Positions 23,555 to 36,139 of a DNA stretch of 64,000 nucleotides are shown in pieces. The notes under the pieces were generated by a model. The model was not told where the DNA came from. It did no database searches and saw only the letters and a list, made by a program, of their open reading frames with translations. This DNA comes from Platerodrilus igneus (Eukaryota > Arthropoda > Insecta > Coleoptera > Lycidae). Location: NCBI GenBank assembly GCA_036346225.1, contig JARFIW010001480.1, positions 10,447,001 through 10,511,000 on the forward strand, in the 5' to 3' direction. Each line of letters begins with the position of its first letter. The first letter of the stretch is position 1. The translations under genes and the position numbers were made by a program.

Positions 23555-26500
23555 CATTGAACAAAATTATTTTGACAATCTTCAGTAATACAAGTACATT
23601 GTGGTATACAGTACAGTTTGCTTTTTTTACAAGTACAACTAAATGTGGTACAGTGTTTGCTACCGTTACATGATGGAATTAAATCGTCAGCCGTTGCTTT
23701 TTTTGTTAAATACTTTGGTGTAAGTTCATTATTCTGCTCTTCCAAAATTATTAAAGTTCAGCGGCTCGTAGAAAGGGTTAACAGCATTCATCCAAATGTA
23801 AGTTTGGGAAGATGCCCGTAAAGCGTGTAAATGCAAAGCATCAGATGCGCAAAGAATTTTCTCTGGTGCTAGTCCTATATTCAAAGAATGAGAAATGCAG
23901 GTATAGCGAGCGTCATTAGCAGTTTGTCCTGTTTTATTAGTAATTTTAAATACATTTGTTCCAACGCTGCTAACTGGGTGGATGTGAGAGGTAATCCGTT
24001 ACCTAATGGCCTAAAAGAATCGTCACTTTGTCGTACCAGTTTGAAGGCAGCAGTTTCTGTAGACACTTTACTTGTCGTGTCACATCCAGTAAACCCATGT
24101 GCAACTGGTAGGACATTAGTTTTTGCAATTCCTAATGAACGACACCAAGTGACAACCCAGTAAACGCGATCGTTTTGATGTTATTTTTAGCCAAAGATCC
24201 AAACATTTGGAAAATTTAAGTTTTGGCCAAATATGTACAGCCAGAACAGAAACGTCTGTTAGAGCTGTGAATAATTATTTCCGAGCCGGGCGGTACAGCA
24301 TAGAAAGCATGAACACAAATCCTTGTGTCGGCTAGTATATGCTTTGATCTCAGTTCGCAAACTTCTGACATTCCGCTTCTTTGAATTTTGAAACATTTAG
24401 TTACGCAACTAAATCCTCCAGAGATCAGTAATTGCTGGTTTTCTTCTAGTTTTATGTAGTTATTTGCGTGTTGGTAAAGAAATCTTACTAGCTCTTTCTT
24501 ATTTGTGGTACTGCTTAAGAAGTTCCTACTGTTATTGGGTATCTTAGTAGATGGACCTAAGATCTCCAGTTCTGCAGGATTACATCCTTTTGAACGCCTT
24601 TTTGCTTCCATACATTTGATTGAAGTGTCGTCATACCTATCGAAAACAACGTCAATTCTGTATACATTGGACCCTGACAAGAAAGAGATTATGTAACTGT
24701 AGAACGACGCAGCAAATTCTCCAAACGTTGTATACTTAACTAGCTGTACAACAAACACGAGAGCCATACCATCAAATATGTGTATTAGGCAGTTAGATGA
24801 TGACAAAACGTGCTTTAAATCTCCAGTGCAACTGATCTCACTCTCGTTAGCATTGATAAGGACGTGCTTTGCGGATTTTTGATATATCCATCCTAATCTG
24901 ACAATGCTAATAACTTTAGATTATATCCTCGTTGAACTGCAATATTCAGGCTAGTCGAGGCTTTCTGTTTAGCACTGTAGTTAAAGTTTTTGAAACATGT
25001 ATTTTTTTATGGTCGAAAACACTTTTTTTTTTTGTTTCCCAAAGCATTTATCAATCAAGTTCGATAACAACTCTTCCCCATGTTCTTCAAGTTTAAGGAA
25101 ACATGCTGGCGTACTTTCATCTGCTAGCTTACAACTGAGATATATTGTGTAAGCAAATTGAATCATCTTTCTCTCTAAACGGATCTTTTTCAGAAAGGTG
25201 CAAAATCACACGTTGAATATTAGTTTCCTCTTTTTTAATTCTAGAAGAACTCCATTCATTATGAGAAAATGAATCCAATACTGTTTTGTTTTTAATGTAT
25301 ATAATAACTGCTTGCATTATTTTCGCATTTAGGATTTGTCCGCCCGGTATTCAAGGTCATTGCATAACCGTGTCATTACTTTAAACACTGCGCCTGTGTA
25401 TAAACTATGTTGTTTTCGCATGTGCAAGGGCTGCCATGGTAAAGAAAAGGAGAGTCTACTTTCGTATCCCGTGCTAGACGGTTGCAATAAAGAAGAGTTA
25501 TATTCGCTTTCCGTTCTGCACGGCCGCAAGAAAATAAATGTGTTTAGCTTCGCTATTTACAAGGGTAAGTGTCTGAAGTAATTGTTTTGTTTTATTATTA
25601 TCATTTATTTTTCGTATACATGTTCCACTTTTCTCTACCATCAGTTAGTTATCAAAATATCGCAGCATTTTTAACAAATACAACTCCTGTAGGATTATCA
25701 TTCAGTTCACAGAATGTCAGAAGTACATTATGAATAGCATTCTTTGCGGGAAAAAGAAGTATCCATTTTCTATTGTATCTTTTTTTGGGTGATACCAACT
25801 AATCCACCTGTAACTTAACTGTGATTGTTTAAGCTACTGCATTGAAGGTGCGATTTCTTTTTACCGACAACATCCCCCTTTGTAAGTCACTTATCACACT
25901 GTGTGATTGTTGGAGCATGTTCTGCATATATAAGGTAACACCACGAGTGTAATTATAATGATTAATTGAAAAGAAATATTGTAACTTCCTTCTTACCGAT
26001 GGCATTTGCAGATCGAAGTTTCCTCTCTGTCAGCTTTAATTGAGTCCAGAAGTATTTCAAGCATTTCACAGTATTTCATTAAATACATAAATGTATCATC
26101 ATTAGCTTTTCTATCTCCTTTGTATTCACTAAAACTTTCAAAAAATGTTGCATTTCTAGCTCACTGTATCAGAGTGCGTACACTTGGCAGAACTTTTCAT
26201 CATCGTGGTCAGTGATTGCTTCGCATAGAATTTGAAGTTATAGTGATGCAAAAAGGTGTTCCAAAGTTTGGGCATCCGCAAATTTCACAAACTCCGAAAA
26301 TTGCAAATACCTAAAGCTTCATAGAGGAGTTTATTTCCCTTATACCTCTGTTATAATGATGATCTTTTACCATATATTGCATCATATATTCACCACATAT
26401 TCCGGAATCATCTGTCATAATTGATTCAATACCACTACCCTCTAAGTATTGCCCTAGGCAATTTAGCCAAATATTGTGTAAGTGAAAGGTACCAATTCTT

Positions 26501-27420
26501 AAAGTTAAATTACGAAATACCGTGCATTGCATTTGGATACATTTAGCAATCAAATATATAGACATGTCTGCTGTCAATACACCGAATTCTTTATCGCAAC
26601 TTTCACAGAGGCTTATAAAGCTAAGCAATGGCACTGTATACTACATTGCGAGATGTTGGCGGTTGAGGAATAATTGGACAGTACCCAACCGTAGTCAACG
26701 GAAGAATTGTCTTTGTTAACATTTGTCGAAGAGGTGACCAACCAGGAACTCTACAGTTTTCGATTGGTCTTAAATTGTTATCGCTATCAATAGCAGTTTT
26801 GGTTGCAATACGTAAAAGCTCAGGACGGCTATTGTCAGTAGAGCTTTGTGATGGCGGCATCTTCATATAATAACTAGAAAATGGTGCTTTTTCGGATGTT
26901 GAAACTCCCTTAAAGTTTGGCAGGAAAGAGGTGAAAGATGGTTAAAGCCAAGATTTTGAATCGTCGTACTTGTTGCTATAGTTCGGTAATGTTCGGCTTG
27001 ATTAGATTCACTCCTTTCTTGATACAAAACCATTGCAGTATGCGTTGTACGTTTATCACTCAATGTTTCTTCCATAAAATTATTGTTGTCAATAGCTCCA
27101 TGTAAGAAAAGTGATGGATTCGTTAAAATGTTAGCTGGAACCATAACATTTTCAGATTATATGATTTTACGCCACAACTCTTCATCTAGCTCATGTAAGG
27201 CAGAATATGAAATGCAGTGGCTTAATTTGAACAACAATGTAACGATGTGTTTTGAACGAGTAAGGTGATGAATAGATTGCACCAAGGCTACGCGCTTAGG
27301 GGTGTTTATGCCTGTAAGTAAACAATATAAGTCCATATTAATTGATTTAATGCGACGTAGCTTGTTCTTACTTAGTGCTTGACTATTGGCAAACAAATGT
27401 TTCATGCATAAGTCCACATT
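23554..27420 (-). pseudogene. Dead copy of a multi-copy CXC (Tesmin/TSO1-like) gene
   Basis: A string of minus-strand frames in the right order for a large protein family found in many copies in invertebrate and some fish genomes: PKRVALVQSIHHLTRSK (27.3 kb); a segment with FMEETLSDKRTTHTAMV (27.0 kb); TTVGYCPIIPQPPT (26.7 kb); CLGQYLEGSGIESIM (26.4 kb); then, after a gap of weak similarity, LIHIFDGMALV, DVVFDRYDDTSIK and ADTRICVHAFYA (24.8-24.2 kb); FTGCDTTSK and YIWMNAVNP; and a C-terminal cysteine cluster CTTFSCTCKKSKLYC (23.6 kb). Many stops and shifts. A possible intron with donor gtaagaagg lies at about 26.0 kb. The IDGMAL/DVVFD/EADTR-like layout suggests a PIN/XPG-like nuclease fold, but that is my inference. 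The copy number suggests mobile-element behaviour. Confidence 0.65.
24216..24806 (-). pseudogene. Central open segment of the CXC-family pseudogene
   Basis: The longest surviving frame (196 residues) of the gene described for 23554-27420. It contains IFDGMALV near the N-terminus, DVVFDRYDDTSIK about 45 residues later, LGPSTKIP, a serine/asparagine-rich middle, and ADTRICVHAFYAVPPG near the C-terminus. In related proteins the last motif is usually EADTR, with E and D preserved; here the segment reads LADTR, so one acidic residue is lost. Confidence 0.6.
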
Positions 27421-28429
27421 GAGAGAAGTTCGTAGTTATTAAAAAAATTTTCTATAATAATTTCGTCTTAAACATATAACCTTCACATTGTATTTTGTGC
27501 TGTGATATCTCCTCTTTTAGCAAATTTCGTAACTGTATATGCTGCGTCATCATCTGCGAAACGCAACATCAATAAAGATCAAGTCCATAGAATTTATATT
27601 CAGTTGTATTTTCTAAAAATTCGGTAACCTTCAACCTTTAAGCACCTTTTTGGCATTAATAAAAAATGACTTTTGCAAAATATATCTCTAATAAAATATA
27701 TTCGCGTTCCGATAATTTTTGAAAGTGACGAGAGCTTTGGCGGGATTTCAGAATATTCAAGGAAGAAACAACGATATTATTTATCCAGAAAGTCGCATGA
27801 GAAATGAAAAGGAAAATAAGGTTTAAGTTTAAGATGTCATACTTTTCAGCAAATGCGGTATTGTTCGCTTTTGCTAACGATACAAGATGGTTTTGCTCTT
27901 TTACTCATGATTCTTACAGGTACTTAAAAGCTTTTACATTGTCCTCTGTTTTAATAAAGTTTCCTAACTTTTCTTTATTGATAATTACGATTTGATTACA
28001 CAGAATACCACACTTAAATGCATTTTGAAGTCAAAAGTTTTGTAAAATACGCCAGTTATAAGATAAGGAAAGCAGGCAAAGTAATCTCATTATAACATTT
28101 CTAAGAAGTTTGCGTAAAAAATATTATGCCATGCAATACGATTATTACACAAGTCTTTCGAAGCTTTGGAAACTAATAGGTTGCGAAGAGTTTTAATAAT
28201 AGTTTATATAGTTTACAACAGAAACTTCCTGGAAAATTAGAATGAGTAATGAAAGATATTTGAGTGACAACAAATATTTTTTGGAAGCTTCACAATGCAC
28301 TTGCTTAAGATCAAGTGGAGTAAGTGCAAAATCAGGTTAAATGCAATCACACAGCAATTCCCAATTAAAGAGCAATTTAGTATGAAATATAGCAACATTC
28401 AATGCATCTGTAGTATCTTTGATGTAAAC

Positions 28430-29500
28430 AGGACATATCACTTTGCTCCTTACCCTCTTTCAACTGGTGAAAAAAAGATAAATGTACGACAGAGTGTTGA
28501 GATCGAGATAGCGTTGGAGGGGGCACAGCGGCGTATGTAAAAACCAAGCCTGGAGCACTACGTGGTGAACTCGCCAGACGTACGACTTCAAGCGACTGCA
28601 GCATGTGTAGCACTACAGGGCTTCGACCCTCTACGCCTGGTTTCGACTTATAACCCACCAGGTGGCGAACCGTTTCGCATGCAGGACTTAGACGCGTTGT
28701 TGGATACGAGAGGACCCGTGTTATTGGCAGGGAATCTCAACTCTATAAACATCCGACTTGGAATAGTCGGGTAGCGAATCGCAATGGACGCATACTGCAA
28801 TAGTTTGCTGACAGACGTGAGGTCGAGTTCTTAGGACCAGCAGAACCTACTTACTACGGCAATAGAGGCAAGCCAGACGTACTAAACGTCGCGATAATCC
28901 GTGCATTTACATTTCCAATGCTCCACCCGAAGGTATTACATTGGCCAGGAAGCGAGTTTTTGGTTGCCTGGAAATTTAAAATTTTGCCGAACCCTTGCCG
29001 TTCCAGGCAAGGTAGGGAGTTTTAACGTGCGTGACGACACTCACACACGGGACCTCCATTTAACCTCTCGTTCGAACGAGGGCGTAATTTTTGTGAAAAA
29101 TGCTCACCTGTCATTTTTCAAGCAGTCGGCCCTGTCGGGATTCGAACCCAGGACCTTGGGATACGTAGTCTTACGCTTACTACATTGATCCACGGCGACA
29201 CCCCGTCGCGATACTCCACCAAGTGACGCGGAAGACGGAGATCCGCGCCTTTATGCAACCTTAGTTCAGACCAAACCCTGGTACTACTCAATCTCGGATG
29301 GGAGCGAATCCAGATCATCAACCAAACCCGCAAGGTTTCGTGACTGGCATTTGCCGCCCATCTAGCAATGTCGATCGAAGGGATGTCTAACAATATCCTA
29401 ACTACCGACGCGCTAGATGCACAAGTGGACCACCTCGTGGAGTGCATACAGACTTCGGTCAGTAGAACCACTTCCATGAGACCGGTAGCGCCTGCGCCTG
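28430..29500 (+). pseudogene. LINE-J copy 2 APE-type endonuclease, broken
   Basis: Frames give LVSTYNPPGGEPFRMQDLDA and GPVLLAGNLNS. The latter is the GDLNSxH box of apurinic-like LINE endonucleases with Asp replaced by Asn. A SINE with its own target-site duplication interrupts the gene. After it the frame continues near LSIEGMSNNILTTDALDAQV-like sequence at about 29.4 kb. Frameshifts and stops make it inactive. Confidence 0.7.
28901..29203 (-). mobile_element. tRNA-derived SINE
   Basis: On the minus strand the right end reads as a tRNA-like head: an A-box-like tggatcaatgtag and a clear B box, ctgggttcgaatccc, followed by a tRNA-unrelated body. It is flanked by a 14-bp direct repeat, cgtcgcgataatcc (28887-28900) and cgtcgcgatactcc (29204-29217), with one mismatch. 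The duplication is cut out of the LINE endonuclease, so the insertion is later than the LINE. No poly(A) tail was seen. Confidence 0.8.
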
Positions 29501-29509
29501 CAGTTGCGC

Positions 29510-29841
29510 GTGCATGTGCGGATGTATGTGTTTGGTGTGTGTGTGTGCGCGTGTATGTTTGGGCAAGTGATGTGAGTGTGTGTGGGTTTGTGTGAATGTG
29601 TGTGTGGAGGCAGCGCCGCTTCCTCACTCTGCACCGGAACTATCGGCAGTCGGAAATCCCCGTACATCGAGAGAGGCACCATAACATCCGTTGCCCCCTT
29701 TGGCCAAGGTTGTCAGCAGCTAGATACCCAGGTTTTGAAAGAGGCAATGTGTGTATGTGTGTTAATGTGTTATGTGTGTACGACTCGTTTCCAGTTACAA
29801 GAGGGGGAAAGGTTTTCATGTATTGCTGCTTATTGAAAGAC
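29510..29841. repeat. GT-rich stretch and unassigned fragment
   Basis: (GT)n-rich sequence at about 29510-29605, then a GC-richer block of unknown origin reaching the R1-like LINE. Open frames here are low complexity. Confidence 0.5.
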
Positions 29842-31500
29842 TTATTCTACTAAATAATCCACAATTAAATATGGAAAGAGGTTCTTTCTCCATATCACTT
29901 TCTGCAGTGTTTTGTCTTGTAGTGTTAGCCTGTGTGTGTTGAATTCATAGTGCAAGTCTGTGCAATTGAGCAATAAGTGTTCGGGTGACCCTGTCTCTCC
30001 ACAAGTCCATGTGTCAATGTTTTTTAGTATCATTCTCAGTTTGTATGTTGGGTATGGTCTGTGACCGGTCAGGTAATGTATTAGTTCTTGTGTTGGTATG
30101 AGGTTTTTTGTTTTTAGTCTATCTTTGATATTTGGGATCAGTGCATAAACCCTTCTACCGGTTGTGCTTTGATCCCACCGTCTTTGACATTCAGCTAGTA
30201 TGCTGTTTTTGATTTCTTTCTTAGTTGTGAGTGGGTTGTTCGTGTTGAGGAGTTGTAACCTTTCGTTATCGCCATGTGTGAGAAAGCATATTGCTGCGCG
30301 GTGTTTGATGCGTAGGTTTAGGAGTATCACCCCAACCACGACGTATAGTGCGTCATGCGGAGTGGTTCTGTACGTTCCCGTGAGTCTCAGCAGTACTCTT
30401 TGTCTCGTGTTTAGTTTTCTGTCTGGGTTTAAGTATACAGAGTCGGTGCCCTCACACACTTGCGTCCCCAGCACACCGTTCATGTAAAGTCTTACACAGT
30501 TCAGTGGAATTTTGTAGCCTTTGTGCCAAGATCGCTATGTTATTCATGGCTGTCGTCGCGTTGGTACATACTGTAGTTATGTGAATTATGTAATTAGATT
30601 TTTCGTCCAGTGTTAGTCCTAGGTATTTAGTGGTTTTCGTTCGCTTTATTGTGATGGTGTAATTTTATTTTCGGGCCTCGTAATAACGTTTTTTTCATGA
30701 GCTGGTTTTGTGCCGAGCAATGCTTCACCATACCTGTGTTTCAGCAAGGGCAATGTTAGCTTTGCTTGAGTCTCGGCCTTGGAATAGCTTTCTACCACTA
30801 GTAAGATGCCGTCAGCGTATGCAACCGTCGACGCCACTTCACACATGTTGTCCAGCTTTTCCAGTAATTTCTCGATGACGATGTTCCAGAACTGAGTTCT
30901 GTGGGCATCCTTTTGTTATTCGTTTTGTTATGTTGTGTGTCTCTTGTAGTGTTACGTGCCGATCCCTGCAGTAACTCCTGTAGGAATGGTACAGTTATAT
31001 AGGACAATTCGTTGCCATCAGTCGTGTAAAGAGGGATGACCACCATAGGTTGTTAAAAGCTCTTTCTATGTCTATCATTAAATACAGTACGTAGCTTTTG
31101 TTGGTATTTTGTACCGTCTTGAATGTTTCATTGATGGCGTCTTCTGTCAATCGATTTTTGGTGAAACCGTATTGTATGGGATGTATTCCCGTCGTTTGTC
31201 TGCGTTGTACGTTCGTTTGCAAAGCAGTCGCTTATACGTCTTGCCTAGGGTGTTAAGTAGACAAATAGGCTTGTATGAGTTCGGCTGCTTAGGGTTATTG
31301 TCTTTTCCTTTCGGGATTATTACAACGTCTGCCCGCTTCCAGATGTTCTGGAAGGTGGATTGTCCCAGGTATTCGCTGTAAAACCCCGTTACCGTAGGTA
31401 GTAATTTCCCTTGCAGAGCTACAATGATCTTTGCGGGAATGTTGTCCGGTCCAGTTGCTTTCTTGCCCCTAGCCGAGTAGAGGACGAGTTTCACCTCGTC
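29842..31500 (-). pseudogene. R1-like LINE reverse transcriptase and C-terminal domain
   Basis: RT motifs in order: GKKATGPDNIPAKII (31.45 kb); DVVIIPKGKDNNP, then NSYKPICLLNTLGKTYKRLL (31.3 kb; the usual YRPISLL box); IHPIQYGFTKNRLTEDAI (31.2 kb); YLMIDIERAFNN (motif A, DxxxAF); VAYADGILLVV (the catalytic box, normally YADD: here the second Asp is Gly). The C-terminal frame, 29842-30483, has RQRVLLRLTGTYRTT, then LTGHRPYPTYKLRM, then CGETGSPEHLLLNC, a typical CC/H zinc-like end of R1/I elements. Frameshifts split it and the YADG change would inactivate the enzyme. Confidence 0.8.
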
Positions 31501-31930
31501 TTTCGTGAATGGTTGAGGCTCCTCATCTTATCTGTTCCAACGTTGGTTAGCTTGGTTGTATCGATCTACTACTTGGGTCTTATACGTGTTTATTTCTCAG
31601 TGTTGTTCTTTTTGTCGTCGTCTGCAAGCAACGTCTGGAGCAGTAGTGATGTTTCTGCCCAGTTGATTGTTTATGTTTCGTCCGGTTTGGTCAGAGCCGA
31701 GTATATCATTGGCGGTCTTATCCTAACCTTGACAATTTTGTACGGTATACCCCAGGCGTCCTGTTGGAGGTGTCATTCTACAAATGTGTTTCATTCTTTT
31801 GTTTCATGTCAGTTAGTGCTTGTTTGTATTCGTCTTTTGTGCGTCTATATATTCTAGACTAAATAATGTTACTGGATCCCGATAAAAGCAAGTGTGGCTC
31901 ACTGATTTGTGTCTGTACGGTGACGCACCT
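29842..31930 (-). mobile_element. R1-like LINE, 5'-truncated, minus strand
   Basis: Contains RT and the C-terminal domain in order on the minus strand, from about 31930 down to a stop at 29842. No poly(A) tail or target-site duplication was resolved. Confidence 0.75.
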
Positions 31931-34900
31931 CCTAGGGTACTTATATTATTATACCCCGTCAACAATCGGCCCAAATTTCGCTTCTAGGAATTACATTTTC
32001 CTGCACATCTGCTGATCAGTTTGGTATAAATCTATGTAACCTCTCCACTAGGTTGCGTCGTATATGTTAGACTTTTTCTTCTGAGGTTACCATAAAGACG
32101 AAGTCTACAAAACCCCTATAAATAACGTGGAAGCGTTAATTGATCGCATAATGACTGCAGAAAACAACATACGGCACAAGGAAGAACGATTTAGAAGAGT
32201 GCAAAATAACTTATTACGATGCGAATTATGGAATCGCCACATTAGGTTATTTAAAAAAAGTAGAATTGAGAACTGTTAATAAGGTATGCCTTTCAAATTG
32301 TACAATAACCATCATTAGGGAAGAAGATAATTTTAAATTCATATTAATTTATGTTATCAACCCTATGTACAAAGAGCAAACGATATTAGTCATTAGGAAG
32401 ATTACACTTTTACAAATTGTTATGTGTTATATAAAAGACGCTGTTTTACGCTTAACAAGTACTCAGTACTCAGCAATTACTAATTTGTAATTGGCATTAG
32501 ATAGTAGTGAAGTGACGTAGAAGTGAAATTAAAGTTCAAGTTACTGTATTTGTCATTGCTGTATACAGAGACGAACGGAATAAAAACTTGTGTTTTATAA
32601 AATGTGCTTAACCCTTTTGTAGATCATCACCTTCAGACGGGTAGTACATACTCGGCTGAGTAGATCATGCATTTCTGTAGTAAGGTAGGGCGGTTCATTT
32701 GTAAAACTCTTAGGCACTCTTATTTATTGGATGACACAGATTGCAATCCAATTATTATATAGTTATAAGTCAGGTTTAGTTGTATAATTGATTTACTTGA
32801 TAGAAAAATAGCAGTGAAAGCAAACTTATACATTTTTGATTATTGAATTGAATGACATTATTATTTTTTTGTTTTCCAAAGTCTTAGTACTTTTATAAGA
32901 TACAAATAAGTGAAGTTTTAGAACATGCAATCAAACTAAGACCCTAGAGTACTTAGCATAAACATATAAATTGTAACAGCTTCCAGTTCGAGACATTTAA
33001 GGTTTCACATACCGTGACGTACTTACACTAAACACAAACAAATGTACTACATGTTGAATTGTTTGAGTGGGTATGCAATTATTTTTTAACTCGATCGTTA
33101 ATACTTAAACAAATTTCGTAAATGTACATTCAGAACCGTATATGTTTTCCTTGTACTAAAATTTATTGACTTCTTTTTTGCATTTTGGTGATACCTTTTT
33201 ACATTATTAGAATATACACGTTTTACTGATGAAATCAATCCTAAATTTCAATTGCAAATACCTCCCAAACTGAGCACCTTTTCGAAAAACTTCTAAGAGC
33301 AAAAGTTACTTTATTTAACGCAAGTAATCGCTTATTAAGAGCTTAACCTTTATTTCAGAGACATCTGGTATATTTCTTATGTTACGAAGCAACCGAAGAA
33401 TAGTTTTCTCACTACTTCCTAAGGACATGGTAAAAAATCACTTCGTATGACACATGCCCAATGCCACATGACCAATGCAACAGCAACATAACGTACAAGT
33501 AGTCTTATGGCTGTTTTAATAGTATAAAAAACGAACCTGCGTAGTGAATCTTACATCATACGCAAAAAAAGTGATGGCCTAGCTGCAGATGGGGTCGCTG
33601 CCATAGGTTACAGTATCTACGACAACGCCTATTTTAATACCCCTTACTAAATCTAATTACCGATGCTTGCTGCAGCCGCTGCATAAGGATTTCAACACTG
33701 GCGTTGCACAAAGCCATGAGTTCATTAACGTTTTCCAATATTCATCCTTCTTTTGCAAAGCTTTCCAGTACTAATTACGATTATATTGTATTATGCTTAA
33801 CACAACTGAAGTTAGGGCAAGCGCACTTCTGACATACTTGATAGATCTGTGTTCTAATAAGTATTATACTCGCTACACTGAAGCAAGGAAAAAAACTACT
33901 GCCATATGTTTGACAAATTTAATTCTTTAATTTGAGTATTTTAATTAGTCAAATATGTAGTAATTTGTTATCGTGTCTCGTGTATGGTATTTACACTTGT
34001 GATTTTAGTTTAGGGCTAGATAGGTTTTGGGTCTTTGGGAGCTTCTTTTTAAAAAGACTTTATTTCCAAATTAACACTCCTATCAAGTGTATTTTAATTT
34101 ATTAATTACAAAATGACTTTATTTCTTCTAAGACGCTTAAACGTTTAATACATTAAACATTAAGTACTTGAAATTGAAAATTACTACAAGTTAAAAATCA
34201 ATAATTAATAATTACAAATAAATAGCTTTGAACAACTAACAATGCTAAAGTTATGAAGTTCTCAGACAACTGGCTATCTTGGGCTCTTGAGGGGTATTTA
34301 TGCTATCCCTGCTCTTACATCACTTATGGGATATACAGATCTCATGTCTGTTATTTCTTGATACAGTACAAAGTATTATATTTTAATAATCGCAGTCTTA
34401 TTGTCTACTGTGACCTGTACCTGCAGTGTCATATTACGTCTGGAATACAAAGTAACCGTTTCCGTTCTCATGTCTGGTTTGTGAACTTTCATTAGCCTTT
34501 TATTATATGTCCTTCAATTATACAATGCAACAATATTTCTTGAGACTTAATAGTTTCATTTAAATATACATATATATTAATTTAGGGGATATGTAACTGG
34601 TTTCGATTTTAAATAGTGATGTTTAAGAGTTCCATTGCTGGTTGAACACTCGTTTTACTGCAAAAACCCGTCGTTTACCAAAGGACCGTAGGTAAATTCA
34701 TCAAAGTATTCGATGATTGAAGTACACGCTCGTTCCGGTTTTGTACGTTATGAATTGCATGTTACCGAGATATCTACGTCCTTTTGGTTTCCATGCTTAT
34801 TATTATTGTTACTTCTCCGCTGTTCAAGTGGGAAGTATGTAACTTTAAAATTTTTTTCTCAGAAACGTACCTGCCGTTTTCCTTTTCTATTTTTCTAATT

Positions 34901-34984
34901 AACTTGTGTTGTAGTTGGTGTAGTTCAATAGAAAATTGTTTAATTGGAGTCGGCACATAATACACCGGAACCGAATTTCCTACT
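31931..34984. other. 3 kb without recognised features
   Basis: AT-rich sequence with scattered short frames. No LINE, PLE or Polinton similarity and no splice-consistent exon set was seen. Confidence 0.5.
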
Positions 34985-36139
34985 ATATTATGAAGCAAAT
35001 TGGAATTTCCGTCATATAGGGAGCTCAAATACCGCAGCTAACTTCGCTCGGTTGTTTTTATTTCCAACACTTTATTAAAAACTTATACAAACAACTACAC
35101 CATTGTCTTCCTATGATCAACCACGATGCCTTGATGGAATATTTACACATTTACTCCTATATACAGAAACAAAGGTGGCGAGAAGATTCAGCAAATTTCG
35201 TAACTGTATATGCCGTGTCATCATCTGCTAAGCGCAACATCAATAAAGATCAAGTCCGTAGAATTTATATTGAGTAGCATTCTCTAAAGATTCGATAACC
35301 TTCAACCTTTAAAGATCTTTTTGGCATTAATACAAAATGACTTTTGCAAAATAAATCTCTAATAAAATATATTCGTGTTTGGATAATTTTTTTGAAAGTG
35401 ACGAGAGCTTTGGTGAGTTTTCAGAATATTCAAGAAAGAAATGACGACATTATTTATCCAGAAAGTCGCATGAGAAATGAAAAGGAAAATAAGGTTTAAG
35501 TTTGAGATGTCATACCTTTCAGCAAATGCCGTATTGTTCGCTTTTGCTAGCGATACAAGATGGTTTTGCTCTTTTACTCCTGATTCTTACAAGTTCTTAA
35601 AAGCTTTTACATTGTCCTCTGTTTTAATAACGTTTCCTAACTTTTTCTTTATTGATAATTATGATTTGATTACACAGAATACCATATTTTAGATGCATTT
35701 TGAAGTCAAAAGTTTTGTAGAATACGGGAGGTATAAGATAAGGAAAGCAGGCAAAGTAGTTTCATTATAAGATTTCTAAGAAGTTTGCGTAAAAAATATT
35801 ATGCCATGCAATACGATTATTACACAACTCTTTCGAAGCTTTGGAAACTAATAGGTTGCGAAGTTTTAATAAATTTGCATTAAACTAGAAAGTAATAGTT
35901 TTATATAGTCTAAAACTGCAACTTGCTGAAAAATTAGAATGAGCAATGAAAAATATTTGAGTGACAACAAACATTTTCTGGAAGCTTTGCAATGAACTTG
36001 ATTTAGGTCAAGTGGGGTAAGTGTAAAATCGGATTAAATGCAATCACTCAGCAATTCCCAATTAAAGAGCAATGAAATACAGCAACATTCAACGCATCTG
36101 TAGTTGATGTATATCAAAATAATGTAAATAGGATATATC

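Larger units (their letters stand above)
27518..29500 (+). mobile_element. LINE-J copy 2 (5'-truncated, interrupted)
   Basis: Family B sequence (27518-28430) runs directly into the LINE-J endonuclease. The endonuclease is split by a SINE at 28901-29203, then resumes (29218) until a GT-rich stretch at about 29510. The RT part is missing. Confidence 0.7.

Noticed and set aside
29118..29682. Long minus-strand frames across LINE-J copy 2 and the GT-rich stretch
   Set aside because: Antisense of the endonuclease, SINE and GT repeat.
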